DNA of 7,836 bases from Clostridia bacterium (GCA_024682015.1 JAIKZT010000119.1:1-7836); one strand, 5' to 3'; counted from the stretch's first letter, positions 1 to 6,300 are shown. Numbers and translations are program-made. The notes: generated by a model from the letters alone, not told the origin.

Positions 1-136
1 CGTCGTGAGCCTTGTAATAGAAGTCGTGGGACAGCAGGCACACAGAATCGTTGAATTCCGCGGCGATCTCCCGCACGAGCGTCGATTTGCCGGAGCCCGT
101 GCCGCCGGCGATGCCGATGATGATGGGATCTTTCAT
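1..136 (-). CDS. udk: Uridine kinase, N-terminal part (cut by window edge)
   Basis: Only the first 45 codons are present, because the gene runs off the left edge. They encode a P-loop NTPase: a short hydrophobic beta strand (PIIIGIAGG) leads into the Walker A motif GGTGSGKST at about residues 11-19. About 20 residues later comes SHDFYYK, which matches the nucleoside-binding DxYYK segment of uridine kinases. Uridine kinase phosphorylates uridine and cytidine to UMP and CMP in pyrimidine salvage in the cytoplasm. The ATG is preceded by GAGGTG with a spacing of about five bases. The start lies 15 nt after the stop of the beta-CASP hydrolase gene, so the two are probably cotranscribed. The other candidate is phosphoribulokinase, which belongs to the same superfamily. 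The short length and SHDFYYK favour uridine kinase, though the lid and C-terminal regions cannot be seen. Confidence 0.85.
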   Translation of the reverse strand, partial: MKDPIIIGIAGGTGSGKSTLVREIAAEFNDSVCLLSHDFYYKAHD

Positions 137-151
137 GGGAACACCTCGCCG

Positions 152-1936
152 CTATTTCTTCTTGTGATCCTCTTTCGGGGGCAGCACGCCTTCGAGGGGC
201 AGTTCCTCGTCCTCGGGACGGTCTTCCTTCGTGATCGTGGAGCCGAGGTTGAGCAGGTCCTTCTCCAGCGAAGCGACCGAATTCTTGATCTCTGTAAGCC
301 GCTCGGCAGACGAGTCTTTGTCCAGTTCGCCGCTGGCGCCTTCGAGCACGCTCTTCAGCATGTCCTGCATCTCCATCAGGCGCAGCTTCAGGTCCTCGAT
401 CTTCGTCTCGGACGTAAACTCCGCCTCGGCCGCCTCCTTCGCGGTGGCAGGCGCTTCCTCCTGCCTGGCCGGGGCCTTGTCCTGCGCCTTGTCCGAACGG
501 GACTGGCGGCGGGACAGTTTCGTCTCGTCCGTGAGTTCGTATTCGGAGATGCCGTCGACGACCGTGCAGTCCCAACCCTTGTGCTCCTTCACGTACGCCG
601 CGAATTCGCGTTTGGCGTCCATTTCGCCGTGAACGAGGAAGATGTCGTGGGGCTGCTGCGTAAATCCGGAGATCCAGGCGTACAGCGCGTCTCTGTCCGC
701 GTGGCCCGAGAAGCCCTCCAGGTTATAGATCTTCGCCTTCACGGCGATCTCCTCGCCGAACAGCGTGACCTCCTGGGTTCCTTCGATGAGGCTGCGGCCC
801 AGCGTGCCTTCCGCCTGGTAGCCGACGAACACGACCGCGTTCTTCGGATTGTACAGGTTGTGCTTCAGGTGATGGCGGATGCGTCCGGCGTCGCACATGC
901 CGGACGCCGAGATGATGACCTTCGGCTTGGAGTCTATGTTGATCATCCGGCTCTCGTCGCTCGTCTTCGTGAAGTGCAGGTTCGGGAAATCCAGCGGATG
1001 GTCGCCCCGCAGGATGAACTCGCGCATCTCATCGTCGTAGGTCTGGGCGTTGTTCTTGAAGATCTCCGTCGCCTGCGCCGCCATGGGGCTGTCGACGTAG
1101 ACGTGCACGTCCCTGAGATCGTTCTTGTAGGGGCCGTCTCCGTCGTACACGCGGTTGAGCTCGAAGATGAGTTCCTGCGTGCGGCCGACAGCGAAGCTCG
1201 GAATGACGACGTTGCCGCCCTTCTTCGTCGTGTCGACGATGATGTCCATCAGTTTTTTGATGCTCGTCGCGTTCGCCTCGTGCAGGCGGTTGCCGTACGT
1301 CGTCTCCATGATGACGTAATCGGCTTTATGGATCGTGACGGGATCGCGGAGAATGGGGCGGTTCATCATGCCCAGGTCGCCGGAGAAGACCATCTTCCGG
1401 CTCTTGCCGCCCTCTTCGACCCACAGTTCGATGATGGCTGATCCCAGGATGTGGCCCGCGTCGTTGAACACGATCTTCATCTGATCGTTCAGCGAGAACA
1501 GCGTGTCGTACAGCACCGGGCGCACGAGCTTGAGCGTGTCCAGCGCGTCGTCGGCCGTATACAGCGGTTCCACCAATTCGCGGCCGGCCCGCTCGGCCTT
1601 GCGGTTCTTCCATTCGGCTTCCTGTTCGTGGATGTGAGCCGAATCCTTCAGCATGACGTCCACGAGGTCCGCCGTGGCGTCCGTGCAGTAGATCGGGCCT
1701 TTAAAACCCTGTTTTACCAGCAGCGGCAGCCGGCCGCAGTGGTCGATGTGCGCATGCGAAAGGACCACGCATTCGATCTCCGCCGGGTTGAACGGGAACG
1801 GTTCGCGGTTTCTGGCTTCCTCCGCCGCGCCGCCCTGGAACTGTCCGCAGTCGAACAGGATCTGATGCTGGTCTGTGCTGATCATGTGGCAGCTGCCGGT
1901 GACCCCGGAAGCCGCGCCGCAGAATGTGATTTTCAT
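152..1936 (-). CDS. Beta-CASP metallo-beta-lactamase-fold hydrolase (putative RNase) with coiled-coil tail
   Basis: This 594-residue protein has the layout of CPSF73-like bacterial ribonucleases. The metallo-beta-lactamase part carries HAHIDH at 61-66, a zinc-ligand histidine in AGHILGS at about 162, and an aspartate in SGDLG at about 187. The beta-CASP insert follows, with PSFAVGRTQE near 246-255, SPMA near 283 and SASGM near 343. The metal-ligand segments FSGHAD (409-414) and VHGE (435-438) close the RMMBL part. Proteins of this type cut or trim RNA in the cytoplasm using two zinc ions; the RNA substrate here is unknown. Residues from about 470 to the end form a charged Ala/Glu/Lys-rich linker and heptad-like helices that are not part of the catalytic fold. 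The start chosen, MKITFCGAASG, is where homology to the family begins. An in-frame ATG at 1969 would add 11 residues. Neither start has an ideal ribosome site: AGGAAAGG at 1953-1960 lies 16 nt from the chosen ATG. The uridine kinase gene follows after 15 nt. Confidence 0.88.
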   Translation of the reverse strand: MKITFCGAASGVTGSCHMISTDQHQILFDCGQFQGGAAEEARNREPFPFNPAEIECVVLSHAHIDHCGRLPLLVKQGFKGPIYCTDATADLVDVMLKDSAHIHEQEAEWKNRKAERAGRELVEPLYTADDALDTLKLVRPVLYDTLFSLNDQMKIVFNDAGHILGSAIIELWVEEGGKSRKMVFSGDLGMMNRPILRDPVTIHKADYVIMETTYGNRLHEANATSIKKLMDIIVDTTKKGGNVVIPSFAVGRTQELIFELNRVYDGDGPYKNDLRDVHVYVDSPMAAQATEIFKNNAQTYDDEMREFILRGDHPLDFPNLHFTKTSDESRMINIDSKPKVIISASGMCDAGRIRHHLKHNLYNPKNAVVFVGYQAEGTLGRSLIEGTQEVTLFGEEIAVKAKIYNLEGFSGHADRDALYAWISGFTQQPHDIFLVHGEMDAKREFAAYVKEHKGWDCTVVDGISEYELTDETKLSRRQSRSDKAQDKAPARQEEAPATAKEAAEAEFTSETKIEDLKLRLMEMQDMLKSVLEGASGELDKDSSAERLTEIKNSVASLEKDLLNLGSTITKEDRPEDEELPLEGVLPPKEDHKKK

Positions 1937-1989
1937 GTCGTCTACTGATACACCTTTCCTGCAAAGCATTTCATCTCATAGATAGTTAC

Positions 1990-2017
1990 AGTATATCACA
2001 AAATTCCGCTTGCACAA
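1990..2017 (-). promoter_or_regulatory. Sigma-A-type promoter for the beta-CASP hydrolase gene
   Basis: Read on the minus strand, the -35 is TTGTGC (2012-2017), the spacer 16 nt and the -10 TATACT (1990-1995). The predicted transcript start is near 1983, about 46 nt ahead of the preferred ATG at 1936 or about 13 nt ahead of the alternative ATG at 1969. The -35 bases overlap those of the opposing tRNA promoter. This is a motif match only, without a measured start. Confidence 0.55.
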
Positions 2018-2039
2018 ACAGCGCATTTGACCTTATAAT
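2010..2039 (+). promoter_or_regulatory. Promoter for tRNA-Gly
   Basis: The sequence has a -35 of TTGCAC (2010-2015), an 18-nt spacer and a perfect TATAAT -10 (2034-2039). Transcription should begin near 2046, giving a leader of about 14 nt before the mature tRNA 5' end at 2060, to be removed by RNase P. The -35 bases overlap those of the opposing promoter on the minus strand. Confidence 0.6.
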
Positions 2040-2059
2040 AGGTTGTCGCCAAAAATCGC

Positions 2060-2133
2060 GCGGATGTAGTTTAATGGCAAAACAGCAGCTTCCCAAGCTG
2101 CGGTCGTGAGTTCGATTCTCATCATCCGCTCCA
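2060..2133 (+). tRNA. tRNA-Gly(CCC), CCA encoded
   Basis: The sequence folds as a full cloverleaf. The acceptor stem GCGGATG pairs perfectly with CATCCGC. The D stem is GTTT with AAAC. The anticodon stem GCAGC/GCTGC encloses the loop TTCCCAA, and the T stem GTGAG/CTCAT, with one G-T pair, encloses the loop TTCGATT. The anticodon CCC reads the glycine codon GGG. The discriminator base is T2130, and the CCA end is encoded at 2131-2133, so it need not be added afterwards. There is no long variable arm. The gene appears to be a single transcription unit, with its own promoter just upstream and a terminator seven bases downstream. Confidence 0.96.
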
Positions 2134-2139
2134 TCCGTG

Positions 2140-2166
2140 AAGCTCCCTTGCGGGGGCTTTTTCTTT
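2140..2166 (+). terminator. Rho-independent terminator of tRNA-Gly
   Basis: AAGCTCCC (2140-2147) pairs with GGGGGCTT (2152-2159), including one G-T pair, around the loop TTGC. A T-rich run, TTTTTCTTT, begins at 2158 and overlaps the 3' arm of the stem. The hairpin starts seven bases after the tRNA CCA, so the transcript probably ends here, before the next gene. Confidence 0.85.
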
Positions 2167-2195
2167 ACACTCATGCCGCGATGTTCTGCTATACT
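2164..2195 (+). promoter_or_regulatory. Extended -10 promoter for the DUF1232 fusion gene
   Basis: TGCTATACT (2187-2195) is an extended -10 element with the TGn motif. A possible -35, TTTACA (2164-2169), lies 20 nt upstream of the hexamer, which is longer than ideal and would make the extended -10 the main determinant. The -35 falls in the T tract of the tRNA terminator. The predicted start is near 2202, giving a leader of about 48 nt. Confidence 0.5.
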
Positions 2196-2237
2196 GAAAA
2201 GATGACAGACACGTATCCGCTCCCTTAACCATATCTC

Positions 2238-2243
2238 AGGAGG
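2238..2243 (+). promoter_or_regulatory. Strong ribosome binding site of the DUF1232 fusion gene
   Basis: A perfect AGGAGG lies six bases before the ATG at 2250. It fixes the start of this gene and shows a Gram-positive-style Shine-Dalgarno preference. Confidence 0.9.
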
Positions 2244-2249
2244 TCGAAG

Positions 2250-3158
2250 ATGAGCACCATCAGTTTTGAAAACGCAAAGGAAGCGCTTGGCGGGTTCACC
2301 GCGCAGGCGCAGGACATGCTGAAGGACGGTTCGAAGGTCGAAGCCGCCCTGCAGGCGCTGGAACAGAAGATGAAGGAGATCCCGGCCATCGGCGAGGGGC
2401 TGTCGAAGCTGCCCCTGATGATCTCCATGATCCGCGCCTACATCACGAAGGAATACACGGCCGTCTCGCCGAAGGTCATCGCGTCCATGCTGGCCGCCGT
2501 GCTGTACCTGCTGACGGGCAAGGACCTGATCCGGGACAACATCCCGGTCGTCGGGCTCGTGGACGACATCGCCGTCGCCGGCGTCGCGTTCAAGCTCTGC
2601 GAAAACGAGCTGAACGACTACGCCGCTTACCGGCAGGCCAAGGCAAGCGGAGCGGCGGATGACCCCGCCAGGCTCGCCCCCATCACCTGCAAAGAGCTTA
2701 CCGAAGGCGCCAAGGGGCTGAAGGCCGGCATCGCGGACCGCGCGATCTGGTTCCACCTGCTCGTGGCCGCGGCGGAAAAGCAGAACGCGGACATCGAAAA
2801 ACTGTGCGACGACGCGATCTTCACGTTCGGCGCGAACCTGTACAAGGGCAGGACCTGCGAGACCGCTTCGGAATTCGTTAACATCATGCTCGAAAACGAC
2901 TGGGGCCGGGAGGTGTTCGACCAGCACCTCATCCGGGACGAAGGAGACTTCGCGGAGGCTCATTTCTACGCCTGCCCGCTCGTGGAAGCCTGGAAGAACT
3001 ACGGCCTGTCCGACGAGCGCATCCGCTATCTGTGCGACCTCGCCAGCAAGGGCGACTTCGGCAGAGCCTCGAACTTCCCGAAGGTCGAGATCTCGTTCCC
3101 GAAAAAACTCGCCTACGGAGACGAGTGCTGCGACCTCGTGGCGAAGACGGTCAGGTAG
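2250..3158 (+). CDS. DUF1232 (YkvA-like) protein fused to an ATC-hydrolase-like C-terminal domain
   Basis: This 302-residue protein has two recognisable parts. Residues 1-70 are mostly helical and amphipathic. Residues 72-112 match the DUF1232/YkvA family: a hydrophobic stretch (ASMLAAVLYLLTGKDLI) is followed by the hallmark IPVVGLVDD at 98-106. The usual DLIPD reads DLIRD here. Residues about 160-302 resemble the L-2-amino-thiazoline-4-carboxylate hydrolase family (PF14196): an alpha-helical start, then FGANLYKGR near 193-201, YACPLVEAWKNYGLS near 240-254, LCDLA at 261-265, and the closing segment LAYGDECCD at 287-295 where that family has its conserved G-D-x-C-D-like ending. The domain match is from memory and is an inference. 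No signal peptide is seen, and the function is unknown. The ATG follows AGGAGG (2238-2243) at an ideal six-base spacing. The gene stands alone, between the tRNA terminator and a shared downstream terminator. Confidence 0.8.
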   Translation: MSTISFENAKEALGGFTAQAQDMLKDGSKVEAALQALEQKMKEIPAIGEGLSKLPLMISMIRAYITKEYTAVSPKVIASMLAAVLYLLTGKDLIRDNIPVVGLVDDIAVAGVAFKLCENELNDYAAYRQAKASGAADDPARLAPITCKELTEGAKGLKAGIADRAIWFHLLVAAAEKQNADIEKLCDDAIFTFGANLYKGRTCETASEFVNIMLENDWGREVFDQHLIRDEGDFAEAHFYACPLVEAWKNYGLSDERIRYLCDLASKGDFGRASNFPKVEISFPKKLAYGDECCDLVAKTVR

Positions 3159-3199
3159 CGCCGGCCTGCTCCCCCGGATCAGAAGAAGAAAGAGAATGC

Positions 3200-3229
3200 A
3201 AAAGCCGCCCGGACAGCCGGGCGGCTTTT
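3200..3229. terminator. Bidirectional rho-independent terminator between convergent units
   Basis: A perfect 13-bp inverted repeat, AAAAGCCGCCCGG (3200-3212) and its complement (3217-3229), encloses the four-base loop ACAG. It has an A run on the left and a T run on the right, so it gives a hairpin with a U tract on both strands. It lies 41 nt after the stop of the plus-strand fusion gene and nine nt after the stop of the minus-strand dehydrogenase gene, so it can end both transcripts. Confidence 0.92.
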
Positions 3230-3238
3230 CAACGCGTG

Positions 3239-4291
3239 TCACAGTTTTTCCAATATAGCCCGCGTCACGTCGGACGTCTTCGCAGAGCCGCCGAGATCCG
3301 GCGTACGCCAGACGCCCTCCTCCAGAACGGCTTCGATGGCATCCAGCACCCGTTTGCCCAGATCCGGCCGACCCAGGTGGTCGAGCATCTGCGAAGCTGC
3401 CCAGACGGTGGCCATGGGGTTGGCCATCTCCCGCCCCATAATGTCCGGCGCGGAGCCATGGACCGGTTCAAACATCGAGGGAAAGCGGCGCTCGGGATCG
3501 ATGTTGGCGCCGGCGGACATGCCCATGCCGCCCGCGATGGCGGCGCCGAGGTCCGTCAGGATGTCGCCGAAGAGGTTGGAGCAGACGACCACGTCGAAGC
3601 GGCCGGGGTCGCGCACCATGAACATGCTGGCCGCGTCCACGAGCAGGCTGTTTGCCTCGATGTCCGGATAGTCCTTCGCCACCTCCGCGAAGATGCGGTC
3701 CCAGAACACCATGGAAAAGTTCAGCGCGTTTCCCTTGCTGATGCTGGTCACCCGGCGGCGGTTCTCCCTGCGGGCCAGTTCGAACGCGTAGCGAATGATG
3801 CGCTCGCAGCCCCTGCGGGTGAACACGCCCACCTGCTCCGCCCTGTCCGCCTCCAGGATGCCCTTGCCCGCGTACTCGCCTTCGCTGTTCTCCCGGACGA
3901 AGATCATGTCTATGTCTTCGCGGCGGACGTCCTTCAGCGGACAGGGGGCGCCTTTCAGGAGCTTGACGGGGCGCAGGTTCACATACTGGTCAAACCCCTG
4001 GCGTATGGCCAGAAGAAGGCCGTGCAGCGACACGTGGTCCGGCACGTCCGGCCGTCCCACGGCGCCCAGCAGGATGGCGTCGAACCTTTTCAGGATATCA
4101 AGTCCGTCCTCGGGCATCATGCGGCCCGTTTCTTTGTACCAGGTGCAGCTCCAGGGGAAATCGGTAAAGGAAAAAGCAATGCGCCCATCCTTTTCAGCGA
4201 TGCGCTGCAGCACCTGTTTGGCCGCCCCGCAGACCTCGGGGCCTATGCCGTCGCCGCCGATCACGGCTATGTTGTACGTCTTCGTTTCCAT
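3239..4291 (-). CDS. Tartrate/D-malate dehydrogenase-type decarboxylating oxidoreductase
   Basis: This 350-residue protein belongs to the isocitrate/isopropylmalate dehydrogenase superfamily and has the length usual for it. The N-terminal IGGDGIGPEV (11-20) is typical. Substrate-binding arginines appear at about R97, R107 and R133 (FVRENSEGEY, with Y140). Other expected catalytic or metal residues are K186, D219, D243 and D247. The cofactor loop EPVHGSAPDIMG lies at 275-286. FPWSCTWY (45-52) and GAVGRPDVPDHVSLHGLLL (76-94) point to the tartrate dehydrogenase/D-malate dehydrogenase branch (TtuC, DmlA) rather than to LeuB. Members use NAD+ with Mn2+ or Mg2+ to oxidise and decarboxylate D-malate or related 2-hydroxy acids in the cytoplasm. 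Sequence alone cannot settle the substrate. It is the last gene of the PAP2-PlsC operon, starting seven bases after the acyltransferase stop, with AAAGG very close to the ATG. No leucine genes adjoin it. Confidence 0.9.
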   Translation of the reverse strand: METKTYNIAVIGGDGIGPEVCGAAKQVLQRIAEKDGRIAFSFTDFPWSCTWYKETGRMMPEDGLDILKRFDAILLGAVGRPDVPDHVSLHGLLLAIRQGFDQYVNLRPVKLLKGAPCPLKDVRREDIDMIFVRENSEGEYAGKGILEADRAEQVGVFTRRGCERIIRYAFELARRENRRRVTSISKGNALNFSMVFWDRIFAEVAKDYPDIEANSLLVDAASMFMVRDPGRFDVVVCSNLFGDILTDLGAAIAGGMGMSAGANIDPERRFPSMFEPVHGSAPDIMGREMANPMATVWAASQMLDHLGRPDLGKRVLDAIEAVLEEGVWRTPDLGGSAKTSDVTRAILEKL

Positions 4292-4298
4292 TGCCTTT

Positions 4299-5564
4299 CT
4301 ATCCCCGCCTGTTTGCTTTTACGATCTTATACAGTTCCTCGGTCGCCAGTCGCGCCTTCGCGACAGGCACTCCCTCCGGCGGCAGGCAGTAGAACTGCAT
4401 GTCGCTGTCGCCGATGCAGATGACGTCGCCGATCTCATACCAGAAGTAGTCCGCGTACAGGCTGTAGGACTTGCCGGGCGCCTGCGCGTAGATGAGCTCG
4501 CCTGCCTCGTCCGTCAGGGTGAACCCGTCCGGGCCGTGCGTAAGCTTTCCGCCTCCGATGTCGTAGATCGCCTTAAAGTCCCGGAAGACCAGGATGCGCA
4601 CGGGGCAATCCAGCTTGTAGGAACCGTCCTCCAGTTCCGAACGCACGGCCTTGCGCTCCCAGGCATACCAGTCCGGAATGTGCGCCGTGCCCTCGGAGCC
4701 GTTTCCCTGCAGCAGGCCGTATTCGTCCAGCGTCCAGGAAGCGCCGCAGGCGTGGCAGGAAAGCTGCGTGCCTTTGCCCTCCATCTCTCCTTCCCTGCCG
4801 CATAAGGGGCACTTGTAGAGGATGCGGTGCAGGCCGTCCGCGCGGAACGGTTCGTCCACGCGGATCCGCTTTTCCTGCTGCTCGCGGAAATTGTCGAACG
4901 TGAACGCGTCCTCCACGATCTTCGTCAGCTCGGAGGCGCTTTTTTCCTTCGCGTCGCTTTCGGAGACGAGCATGCTTACCGAGGCGCTCACATAGACCCT
5001 GCGCTTCTGCAGGCAGTTGTAGAGCGGATCACGCAGAAAAGCGCCGTCCGTTTTGATGAGCAGCACGGGCACTTTCAGCTTCTTCAGCAGCACGCCCATG
5101 CGCGCAGGCAGAGGCGTCGCACATCCGTCGAACGTGTAGCTCGCCTCGGGGTAGAGCAGCACGTGCGTTCCCAGCTCCTTCAGCGCGTAGGACATGTCGG
5201 AGAGCAGCCCCAGATCCGTCACGAACTTGTTCGTGGGGATGCAGCCGATGCGGCGCATCAGGCCGGCCTTTCCCACGAAGCCGTCGGACGTGCAGACGAT
5301 GTTGAACGGATGCGGGTACAGGATCTTCGATGCGATCTCCAGGTCGATGAAGCTCGAGTGGTTCATCAGCACGAGGCAGGGCGTTTCGGGCAGCCGGTCC
5401 AGCCCCTCGAGCGTATACGAAAATCCTGCGTCCTTCAGATCCCCCGCTCCGGCCGTCTTCATGACCCATCGCCAGAACCGGGCGGGCCGCACCGGCTTTT
5501 GCCTCGCCGGCGCGGGCAGGGCGCGCACCTCGGCCAAAGGCTTTTTCACAACTTTGATCTTCAT
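4299..5564 (-). CDS. PlsC-like acyltransferase with C-terminal zinc ribbon
   Basis: The first 230 residues or so resemble 1-acyl-sn-glycerol-3-phosphate acyltransferases. The catalytic HX4D motif is HSSFID at 69-74, preceded by PCLVLMN. YPEASYTFDG at 138-147 occupies the place of the usual FPEGTRS block, and VPVLLIKTDG at 165-174 that of the last conserved block. Such enzymes acylate lysophosphatidate to phosphatidate at the membrane. I see no clear membrane-spanning helix, so it may be peripheral. Residues 252-273 form a zinc ribbon, CPLC...CHAC (C252, C255, C270, C273), followed by about 145 residues that I do not recognise, rich in aromatic and acidic residues. The acyl acceptor is therefore uncertain. 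The ATG has AGGGGG six bases upstream. The gene starts 45 nt after the PAP2 stop and ends seven nt before the dehydrogenase start, so it is the middle gene of an operon. Confidence 0.82.
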   Translation of the reverse strand: MKIKVVKKPLAEVRALPAPARQKPVRPARFWRWVMKTAGAGDLKDAGFSYTLEGLDRLPETPCLVLMNHSSFIDLEIASKILYPHPFNIVCTSDGFVGKAGLMRRIGCIPTNKFVTDLGLLSDMSYALKELGTHVLLYPEASYTFDGCATPLPARMGVLLKKLKVPVLLIKTDGAFLRDPLYNCLQKRRVYVSASVSMLVSESDAKEKSASELTKIVEDAFTFDNFREQQEKRIRVDEPFRADGLHRILYKCPLCGREGEMEGKGTQLSCHACGASWTLDEYGLLQGNGSEGTAHIPDWYAWERKAVRSELEDGSYKLDCPVRILVFRDFKAIYDIGGGKLTHGPDGFTLTDEAGELIYAQAPGKSYSLYADYFWYEIGDVICIGDSDMQFYCLPPEGVPVAKARLATEELYKIVKANRRG

Positions 5565-5581
5565 GGTTTTCCCCCTGATCC

Positions 5582-5596
5582 GCCGCGTTTTGCGGC
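5582..5596 (-). other. Small intercistronic hairpin before the acyltransferase gene
   Basis: GCCGC (5582-5586) pairs with GCGGC (5592-5596) around GTTTT. It lies in the 45-nt gap between the PAP2 stop and the ribosome site of the acyltransferase gene. There is no T tract, so it is not a typical terminator; it might influence message stability or translation. It is short enough to be chance in GC-rich DNA. Confidence 0.3.
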
Positions 5597-5609
5597 TATC
5601 CCAACCTCT

Positions 5610-6281
5610 TTATTCGGTCTTCTTGCTCTTTCGTATCTTCTCCAGCACGGCGGAGAAAGCCTGCAGCAGCGCGACGCTCAGGAACACGCCGCCCAGGATG
5701 TCGGTAAACCAGTGCACGCCGGAGATGAGCCGCAGAACGACGGACACGAGCAGCAGCACGAAGCAGGCGTTCTGCAGCATGGCCGCCAATCTCCGATCGT
5801 TCACGTAATCCCTGATCAGCATGGCGATGGCCCCGAAGATGACGAAAGCCAGCACCGTATGCGATGACGGGAACGACGCCTCGGGCACGGTCTCCCCTTC
5901 CATCAGGACGGGGCGGCAGTTGACCACGACCAGTTCGAACAGCACGTACAGCGCCCCGGTGACCACCAGCAGCGCGCCGAGCGCCAGGATCTGCGGGTCG
6001 ACCTTCTTCAGATCCTTTCGCTGGACCAGCTGGATGGCGCCCATGCAGGCGAAGATGACACCGCAGAGGATGGCCCAAAAGCCCAGCAGGTTCGTCGCCT
6101 TGTACAGGCCCATGTGCACGCCGAACAGATCGTGAACGGCTTTATTGACGTGCGAAAGCCCCACGCTCGTACCGGCGGGGCCGATGGGCGCCACGTCCAC
6201 GCAGGTGACGAGCGCGATCGTCAGGATGAACAGCGCGAAACTGATGGCAGCTTTGCCGTATTTTCTGCTTAGTTTTCTCAT
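5610..6281 (-). CDS. PAP2-family membrane phosphatase
   Basis: This 223-residue integral membrane protein has hydrophobic segments near 11-29, 65-87, 97-120, 142-157, 171-186 and 194-212. The phosphatidic acid phosphatase type 2 motifs are present: RP at 123-124, PSSH at 138-141 (usually PSGH) and R184-x5-H190-x3-D194 in RLISGVHWFTD. The family removes a phosphate from lipids such as phosphatidate, phosphatidylglycerophosphate or undecaprenyl pyrophosphate, on the outer face of the membrane. The first motif is usually K-x6-RP, but here the lysine position holds glutamate (E116). The substrate cannot be told from sequence. It is the first gene of a three-gene operon, followed by a PlsC-like acyltransferase, which suggests a lipid-phosphate role. 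The ATG is preceded by GAGG with a nine-base spacing. The C terminus is basic (KIRKSKK), consistent with a cytoplasmic end. Confidence 0.88.
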   Translation of the reverse strand: MRKLSRKYGKAAISFALFILTIALVTCVDVAPIGPAGTSVGLSHVNKAVHDLFGVHMGLYKATNLLGFWAILCGVIFACMGAIQLVQRKDLKKVDPQILALGALLVVTGALYVLFELVVVNCRPVLMEGETVPEASFPSSHTVLAFVIFGAIAMLIRDYVNDRRLAAMLQNACFVLLLVSVVLRLISGVHWFTDILGGVFLSVALLQAFSAVLEKIRKSKKTE

Positions 6282-6300
6282 AATTCAATACCTCGCCCTT

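Noticed and set aside
5..1441. A long plus-strand open reading frame opposite the beta-CASP hydrolase gene
   Set aside because: It is antisense to a gene with clear catalytic motifs, its translation is rich in Arg, Val, Leu and His with no recognisable motif, and GC-rich coding DNA commonly leaves its opposite strand open.
1937..1969. An 11-residue N-terminal extension of the beta-CASP hydrolase from the ATG at 1969
   Set aside because: It is possible, but family similarity starts at the Met encoded at 1936. Because neither start has a well-spaced ribosome site, the choice is a preference and not proven.
1986..3242. A 418-codon minus-strand open reading frame
   Set aside because: It runs through the tRNA-Gly gene, two terminators and the whole DUF1232 fusion gene in antisense; no motif or ribosome site supports it.
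3032..4423. A 463-codon plus-strand open reading frame
   Set aside because: It overlaps the end of the fusion gene, crosses the bidirectional terminator and is antisense to the dehydrogenase, which has all its family motifs.
4827..5867. A 346-codon plus-strand open reading frame
   Set aside because: It is antisense to the acyltransferase and PAP2 genes, with low-complexity Arg/Gln/His-rich translation and no support.
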